Assembly (NCBI GenBank): GCA_949128115.1
Contig: OX421961.1
Coordinates: forward strand, 130,259,650-130,323,649
Direction of reading: 5' to 3'
Length of the DNA: 64,000 bases
Source of the DNA: Anaspis maculata
Taxonomy: Eukaryota > Arthropoda > Insecta > Coleoptera > Scraptiidae
The position numbers and the translations under genes were made by a program. The notes beneath the pieces are model-generated. The model searched no databases. It was not told the DNA's origin and saw nothing but the letters and a program-made list of their open reading frames with translations. Shown here piece after piece: positions 57,854 to 64,000 of the stretch (within the stretch, counting starts at the first letter, position 1; each line of letters starts with the position of its first letter).

Positions 57854-60800
57854 ATATTTGTGTTCGTTCGTCAGATGTTGCGTTTGGAACAAGTAGCTGC
57901 CAACATCAGAAGTGGTGACCGATCGTTTCAAGAGTCACGTGGGTCGAAGCCTGAAGTCACGTGGGTTGGAGCCTGGAGTCACGTGGGTTCAAACCTGAAC
58001 TTTTTGAATAACAATTTCGTCATTTTTTTTTGATATTTGTGTTCATTCGTCTGATGTTGCGTTTGGAACAAGTAGCTGCCAACTCCAAAAGTGGTGACCG
58101 ATCGTTTCAAAAGTCACGTGGGTTGAAGCCTGAAGTCATGTGGGTTAAAACCTGGACTTTTTGGATAACAATTGTGTCTTTACTTCTATATTTGTGTTCG
58201 TTCGTCAGATGTTGCGTTTGGAACAAGTAGCTGCCAACATCAAAAGTGGTGACCGATCGTTTTAAAAGTCACGTGGGTTGAAGCCTGAAGTCACGTGGGT
58301 TGAAGCCTGAAGTCACGTGGGTTGAAACCTGAACTTTTTGGATAACAATTGTGTCTTTACTTCTATATTTGTGTTCGTTCGTCAGATGTTGCGTTTGGAA
58401 CAAGTAGCTGCCAACATCAAAAGTGGTGACCAATCGTTTTAAAAGTCACGTGGGTTGAAGCCTGAAGTCACGTGGGTTGGAGCCTGGAGTCACGTGGGTT
58501 CAAACCTGAACTTTTTGAATAACAATTCCGTCATTTTTGTTTTGATATTTGTGTTCGTTCGTCAGATGTTGCGTTTGGAACAAGTAGCTGCCATCTCCAA
58601 AAGTGGTGACCGATCGTTTTAAAAGTCACGTGGGTTGAAGCCTGGGGTCACGTGGGTTGAAGCCTGAAGTCACGTGGGTTAAAGCCTGAAATCACGTGGG
58701 TTAAAACCTGAACTTTTTGGATAACAATTGTGTCTTTACTTCTATATTTGTGTTCGTTCGTCAGATGTTGCGTTTGGAACAAGTAGCTGCCAACATCAAA
58801 AGTGGTGACCGATCGTTTTAAAAGTCACGTGGGTTGAAGCCTGAAGTCACGTGGGTTGGAGCCTGGAGTCACGTGGGTTCAAACCTGAAGTTTTTGGGTG
58901 ACAATTGTGTCTTTTTTTCTATATTTGTGTTCGCTCGTCAGATGTTGCGTTTGGAACAAGTAGCTGCCAACATCAGAAGTGGTGACCGATCGTTTTAAAA
59001 GTCACGTGGGTCGAAGCCTGAAGTCACGTGGGTTGGAGCCTGGAGTCACGTGGGTTCAAACCTGAACTTTTTGAATAACAATTTCGTCATTTTTTTTTGA
59101 TATTTGTTTTCGTTCGTCTGATGTTGCGTTTGGAACAAGTAGCTGCCAACTCCAAAAGTGGTGACCGATCGTGTTAAAAGTCACGTGGGTTGAAGCCTGA
59201 AGTCACGTGAGTTGAAGCCTGAAGTCACGTGGGTTAAAACCTGAACTTTTTGGATAAAAATTGTGTCTTTACTTCTATATTTGTGTTCGTTCGTCAGATG
59301 TTGCGTTTGGAACAAGTAGCTGCCAACAAGTGGTGACCGATCGTTTTAAAAGTCACGTGGGTTGAAGCCTGAAGTCACGTGGGTTGAAACCTGAACTTTT
59401 TGGATAACAAATGTGTCTTTTTTTCTTTATTTGTGTTCGTTCGTCAGATGTTGCGTTTGGAAAGAGAATCTAACAACTTCAAAAGTGGTGACCGATCGTT
59501 TTCAAAGTCACGTGGGTTGAAGCCTGAAGTAACGTGGGTTGGAGCCTGAAGTCACGTGGGTTAAAACCTGAACTTTTTGGATAACAATTGTGTCTTTACT
59601 TCTATATTTGTGTTCGTTGGTCAGATGTTGCGTTTGGAACAAGTAGCTGCCAACATCAAAAGTGGTGACCGATCGTTTTAAAAGTCACGTCGGTTGAAGC
59701 CTGAAGTCACGTGGGTTGGAGCCTGGAGTCACTGGGTTCAAACCTGAAGTTTTTGGGTGACAATTGTGTCTTTTTTTCTATATTTGTGTTCGTTCGTCAG
59801 ATGTTGCGTTTGGAACAAGTAGCTGCCAACATCAGAAGTGGTGACCGATCGTTTTAAAAGTCACGTGGGTCGAAGCCTGAAGTCACGTGGGTTGGAGCCT
59901 GGAGTCACGTGGGTTCAAACCTGAACTTTTTGAATAACAATTTCGTCATTTTTTTTTGATATTTGTTTTCGTTCGTCTGATGTTGCGTTTGGAACAAGTA
60001 GCTGCCAACTCCATAAGTGGTGACCGATCGTTTTAAAAGTCACGTGGGTTGAAGCCTGAAGTCACGTGGGTTGAAGCCTGAAGTCACGTGGGTTAAAACC
60101 TGAACTTTTTGGATAACAATTGTGTCTTTACTTCTATATTTGTGTTCGTTCATCAGATGTTGCGTTTGGAACAAGTAGCTGCCAACATCAAAAGTGGTGA
60201 CCGATCGTTTTAAAAGTCACGTGGGTTGAAGCCTGAAGTCACGTGGGTTGAAGCCCGAAGTCACGTGGGTTGAAACCTGAACTTTTTGGATAACAATTGT
60301 GTCTTTACTTCTATATTTGTGTTCGTTCGTCAGATGTTGCGTTTGGAACAAGTAGCTGCCAACATCAAAAGTGGTGACCAATCGTTTTAAAAGTCACGTG
60401 GGTTGAAGCCTGAAGTCACGTGGGTTGGAGCCTGGAGTCACGTGGGTTCAAACCTGAAGTTTTTGGGTGACAATTGTGTCTTTTTTTCTATATTTGTGTT
60501 CGTTCGTCAGATGTTGCGTTTGGAAAGAGTAGCTGCCAACTTCAAAAGTGGTGACCGATCGTTTTAAAAGTCACGTGGGTTGAAGCCTGAAGTAACGTGG
60601 GTTGAAGCCTGGAGTCACGTGGGTTAAAACCTGAACTTTTTGGATGACAATTGTGTCTTTTCTTCTATATTTGTGTTCGTTCGTCAGATGTTGCGTTTGG
60701 AACAAGTAGCTGCCAACATCAGAAGTGGTGACCGATCGTTTTAAAAGTCACGTGGGTCGAAGCCTGAAGTCACGTGGGTTGAAGCCTGAAGTCACGTGGG

Positions 60801-61093
60801 TTGGAGCCTGGAGTCACGTGGGTTCAAACCTGAAGTTTTTGGGTAACAATTGTGTTTTTTCTTCCATATTTGTGTTCGTTCGTCAGATGTTGCGTTTGGA
60901 ACAAGTAGCTGCCAACATCAAAAGTGGCGACCGATCGTTTCAAAAGTCGAGTGGGTTGAAGCCTGAAGTCACGTGGGTTGGAGCCTGGAGTCACGTGGGT
61001 TCAAACCTGAACTTTTTGAATAACAATTTCGTCATTTTTTTTTGATATTTGTTTTCGTTCGTCTGATGTTGCGTTTGGAACAAGTAGCTGCCA

Positions 61094-64000
61094 ACTCCAA
61101 AAGTGGTGACCGATCGTTTTAAAAGTCACGTGGGTTGAAGCCTGAAGTCACGTGGGTTGAAGCCTGAAGTCACGTGGGTTAAAACCTGAGCTTTCTGGAT
61201 AACAATTGTGTCTTTACTTCTATATTTGTGTTCGTTAGTCAGATGTGGCGTTTGGAACAAGTAGCTGCCAACATCAAAAGTGGTGACTGATCGTTTTAAA
61301 AGTCACGTGGGTTGAAGCCTGAAGTCACGTGGGTTGAAGCCCGAAGTCACGTGGGTTGAAACCTGAACTTTTTGGATAACAATTGTGTCTTTACTTCTAT
61401 ATTTGTGTTCGTTCGTCAGATGTTGCGTTTGGAACAAGTAGCTGCCAACATCAAAAGTGGTGACCAATTGTTTTAAAAGTCACGTGGGTTGAAGCCTGAA
61501 GTCACGTGGGTTGGAGGCTGGAGTCACGTGGGTTCAAACCTGAAGTTTCTGGGTGACAATTGTGTCTTTTTTTCTATATTTGTGTTCGTTCGTCAGATGT
61601 TGCGTTTGGAAAGAGTAGCTGCCAACTTCAAAAGTGGTGACCGATCGTTTTAAAAGTCACGTGGGTTGAAGCCTGAAGTAACGTGGGTTGAAGCCTGGAG
61701 TCACGTGGGTTAAAACCTGAAATTTTTGGATGACAATTGTGTCTTTTCTTCTATATTTGTGTTCGTTTGTCAGATGTTGCGTTTGGAACAAGTAGCTGCC
61801 AACATCAAAAGTGGTGACCGATCGTTTTAAGAGTCACGTGGGTTGAAGCCTGAAGTCACGTGGGTTGGAGCCTGGAGTCACGTGGGTTTAAACCTGAACT
61901 TTTTGAATAACAATGGTGTCTTTTCTTCTATATTTGTGTTCGTTCGTCAGATGTTGCGTTTGGAACAAGTAGCTGCCAACTCCAAAAGTGGTGACCAATC
62001 GTTTTAAAAGTCACGTGGGTTGAAGCCTGAAGTCACGTGGGTTGAAGCCTGAAGTCACGTGGGTTAAAACCTGAAGTCACGTGGGTTGAAGCCTGAAGTA
62101 ACGTGGGTTGAAGCCTGAAGTCACGTGGGTTAAAACCTGAACTTTTTGGATAACAATTGTGTCTTTTCTTCTATATTTGTGTTCGTTCGTCAGATGTTGC
62201 GTTTGGAACAAGTAGCTGCCAACTCCAAAAGTGGTGACCGATCGTTTTAAAAATCACGTGGGTTGAAGCCTGAAGTCACGTGGGTTGGAGCCTGAAGTCA
62301 CGTGGGTTAAAACCTGAACTTTTTGGATAAAAATTGTGTCTTTACTTCTATATTTGTGTTCGTTCGTCAGATGTTGCGTTTGGAACAAGTAGCTGCCAAC
62401 TCCAAAAGTGGTGACCGATCGTTTTAAAAATCACGTGGGTCGAAGCCTGAAGTCACGTGGGTTGGAGCCTGGAGTCACGTGGGTTCAAACCTGAAGTTTT
62501 TGGGTGACAATTGTGTCTTTTTTTCTATATTTGTGTTCGTTCGTCAGATGTTGCGTTTGGAAAGAGTAGCTGCCAACTTCAAATGTGGTGACCGATCGTT
62601 TTAAAAGTCACGTGGGTTGAAGCCTGAAGTAACGTGGGTTGAAGCCTGGAGTCACGTGGGTTGGAGCCAGGAGTCACGTGGGTTCAAACCTGAAGTTTTT
62701 GGGTAACAATTGTGTTTTTTTTTCTATATTTTGTTCGTTCGTCAGATGTTGCGTTTGGAAAAAGTAGCTGCCAACTTCAAAAGTGGTGACCGATCGTTTT
62801 CAAAGTCACGTGGGTTGAAGCCTGAAGTAACGTGGGTTGGAGCCTGAAGTCACGTGGGTTAAAACCTGAACTTTTTGGATAACAATTGTGTCTTTACTTC
62901 TATATTTGTGTTCGTTCGTCAGATGTTGCGTTTGGAACAAGTAGCTGCCAACATCAAAAGTGGTGACCGATCGTTTTAAAAGTCACGTGGGTTGAAGCCT
63001 GAAGTCACGTGGGTTGGAGCCTGGAGTCACGTGGGTTCAAACCTGAAGTTTTTGGGTGACAATTGTGTCTTTTTTTCTATATTTGTGTTCGTTCGTCAGA
63101 TGTTGCGTTTGGAACAAGTAGCTGCCAACATCAGAAGTGGTGACCGATCGTTTTAAAAGTCACGTGGGTCGAAGCCTGAAGTCACGTGGGTTGGAGCCTG
63201 GAGTCACGTGGGTTCAAACCTGAACTTTTTGAATAACAATTTCGTCATTTTTTTTTGATATTTGTTTTCGTTCGTCTGATGTTGCGTTTGGAACAAGTAG
63301 CTGCCAACTCCATAAGTGGTGACCGATCGTTTTAAAAGTCACGTGGGTTGAAGCCTGAAGTCACGTGGGTTGAAGCCTGAAGTCACGTGGGTTAAAACCT
63401 GAACTTTTTGGATAACAATTGTGTCTTTACTTCTATATTTGTGTTCGTTCGTCAGATGTTGCGTTTGGAACAAGTAGCTGCCAACATCAAAAGTGGTGAC
63501 CGATCGTTTTAAAAGTCACGTGGGTTGAAGCCTGAAGTCACGTGGGTTGGAGCCTGGAGTCACGTGGGTTCAAACCTGAAGTTTTTGGGTGACAATTGTG
63601 TCTTTTTTTCTATATTTGTGTTCGTTCGTCAGATGTTGCGTTTGGAAAGAGTAGCTGCCAACTTCAAAAGTGGTGACCGATCGTTTTAAAAGTCACGTGG
63701 GTTGAAGCCTGAAGTAACGTTGGTTGAAGCCTGGAGTCACGTGGGTTAAAACCTGAACTTTTTGGATGACAATTGTGTCTTTTCTTCTATATTTGTGTTC
63801 GTTCGTCAGATGTTGCGTTTGGAACAAGTAGCTGCCAACATCAGAAGTGGTGACCGATCGTTTTGAAAGTCACGTGGGTCGAAGCCTGAAGTCACGTGGG
63901 TTGAAGCCTGAAGTCACGTGGGTTGGAGCCTGGAGTCACGTGGGTTCAAACCTGAAGTTTTTGGGTAACAATTGTGTTTTTTCTTCCATATTTGTGTTCG
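61094..64000. repeat. Tail region after macro-unit 2, shuffled monomers
   Basis: After 61,093 the sequence does not start a third macro-unit. It first repeats monomers seen about 1,086 bp earlier (GTGACCAATTG at 61.46 kb against GTGACCAATCG at 60.37 kb). It then carries less familiar combinations, such as the fused six-copy 22-mer tract at 62,009-62,140, and ends on a monomer series also seen about 3,122 bp earlier (GGGTAACAATTGTG with TTTTTTCTTCC at 60.84 and 63.96 kb). Private variants include GATGTGGCG (about 61.24 kb), GTGACTGATCG (about 61.29 kb) and GGAGGCTGG (about 61.5 kb). No gene is present. Confidence 0.85.
62009..62140 (+). repeat. Six-copy 22-mer tract with an internal terminal-type copy
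   Basis: The third copy ends AAAACCTGA, the form normally found only just before a core, yet it is followed by three more 22-mers that again end in AAAACCTGA. The tract therefore looks like two three-copy tracts fused by clean loss of one core. Confidence 0.88.

Larger units (their letters stand above)
31681..61093. repeat. Macro-unit 2 of the tandem 27-29 kb repeat (29,413 bp)
   Basis: This is a second copy of macro-unit 1 in the same orientation and directly adjacent. Offsets to unit 1, read from shared landmarks, are 26,772 (31.7-34.1 kb), 25,487 (34.9-35.9), 25,863 (36.3-37.25), 26,217 (37.6-39.11, against the copy at 11.4-12.9 kb), 23,827 (39.11-43.7), 24,048 (43.95-50.33), 29,037 (55.33-57.48) and 29,413 (57.85-61.09). 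The jumps are -1,285, +376, +354, -2,390, +221, +4,989 and +376, and they sum to +2,641, which is exactly the length difference. Scattered single-base differences show that it is not a verbatim copy. Confidence 0.88.
1..64000. repeat. Hierarchical satellite DNA array, whole window
   Basis: The sequence is a continuous head-to-tail array of one monomer family from first to last base. Each monomer has a core of about 111 bp that runs from ACTTTTTGGATAACAATTG, through a T tract, GTTCGTTCGTCAGATG, TTGCGTTTGG and TAGCTGCCAAC, to GGTGACCGATCG. It is followed by 2-6 copies of a 22-bp repeat (AGTCACGTGGGTT at its start, CCTGA at its end). No monomer is inverted and no non-satellite sequence interrupts the array. 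Monomers of 177-180 bp are commonest. Such arrays are known from centromeric, pericentromeric and subtelomeric heterochromatin of eukaryotes; the location and species here are not visible. There is no gene in any part of the window, so every stretch longer than 300 bp holds only this satellite. Confidence 0.98.

Noticed and set aside
1..64000. Telomeric repeats, rRNA, tRNA, retrotransposon LTRs or insertion sequences
   Set aside because: No telomere-type short motif, conserved RNA segment, transposase or reverse transcriptase frame, terminal repeat or target-site duplication was found; all sequence is monomer-derived.
1..64000. Assignment to a known satellite family or species
   Set aside because: 177-180 bp is shared by many unrelated satellites, and the sequence does not match the alpha-satellite or Arabidopsis-type centromere repeats as I know them. 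A database search would be decisive and could not be run.

Overview
The whole 64 kb is one head-to-tail satellite DNA array. I see no protein-coding gene, RNA gene, transposon or unique-sequence gap in it. Every few hundred bases repeat the same monomer, always in the same orientation. The monomer is a core of about 111 bp followed by a short tract of a 22-bp direct repeat, most often three copies, giving 177 bp. Dividing window length by monomer length gives roughly 350 monomers (an estimate, not a count). An array of this size, with nucleosome-scale monomers and nested higher-order structure, points to a eukaryotic chromosome, most likely centromeric, pericentromeric, subtelomeric or other constitutive heterochromatin. 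The sequence matches no satellite I recognise, so I do not assign a lineage.

The array has at least four nested levels. (1) The 22-bp repeat, whose heart is GTCACGTG, occurs 2 to 6 times per monomer. (2) The monomer is about 150 to 245 bp and comes in several diagnostic core subtypes. (3) Higher-order blocks of about 1.3, 5-6 and 8 kb are defined by ordered series of subtypes. (4) A macro-unit is present twice in tandem: unit 1 at 4,909-31,680 (26,772 bp) and unit 2 at 31,681-61,093 (29,413 bp). The net difference of 2,641 bp is explained by a short list of events: loss of one 1,285-bp step, gain of 376 bp, retention of 354 bp, loss of 2,390 bp, gain of 221 bp, a 4,989-bp tandem duplication, and a second gain of 376 bp.

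Layout: 1-4,908 is a lead-in built of the same blocks in another order. Unit 1 contains the second half of an 8-kb duplication pair (2.7-8.2 kb and 10.9-16.1 kb) and two copies of a 5.9-kb higher-order block (16.7-28.5 kb). Unit 2 repeats this with a truncated 8-kb section (39.1 kb junction) and three copies of the 5-6-kb block (40.5-57.5 kb). 61,094-64,000 is a more shuffled tail. Several junctions fall inside single hybrid monomers whose two halves belong to different subtypes, as expected from unequal crossing-over or conversion between out-of-register monomers. Others fall inside the 22-bp tracts.

The many short open frames are by-products of the repeat: 177 is 3 x 59, so one frame stays open across several monomers when the codon at the core/22-mer boundary is CAA rather than TAA or TGA. 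They are not annotated as genes. The most interesting biology is the very high density of the CACGTG palindrome (about three per monomer) and the preserved record of array evolution.
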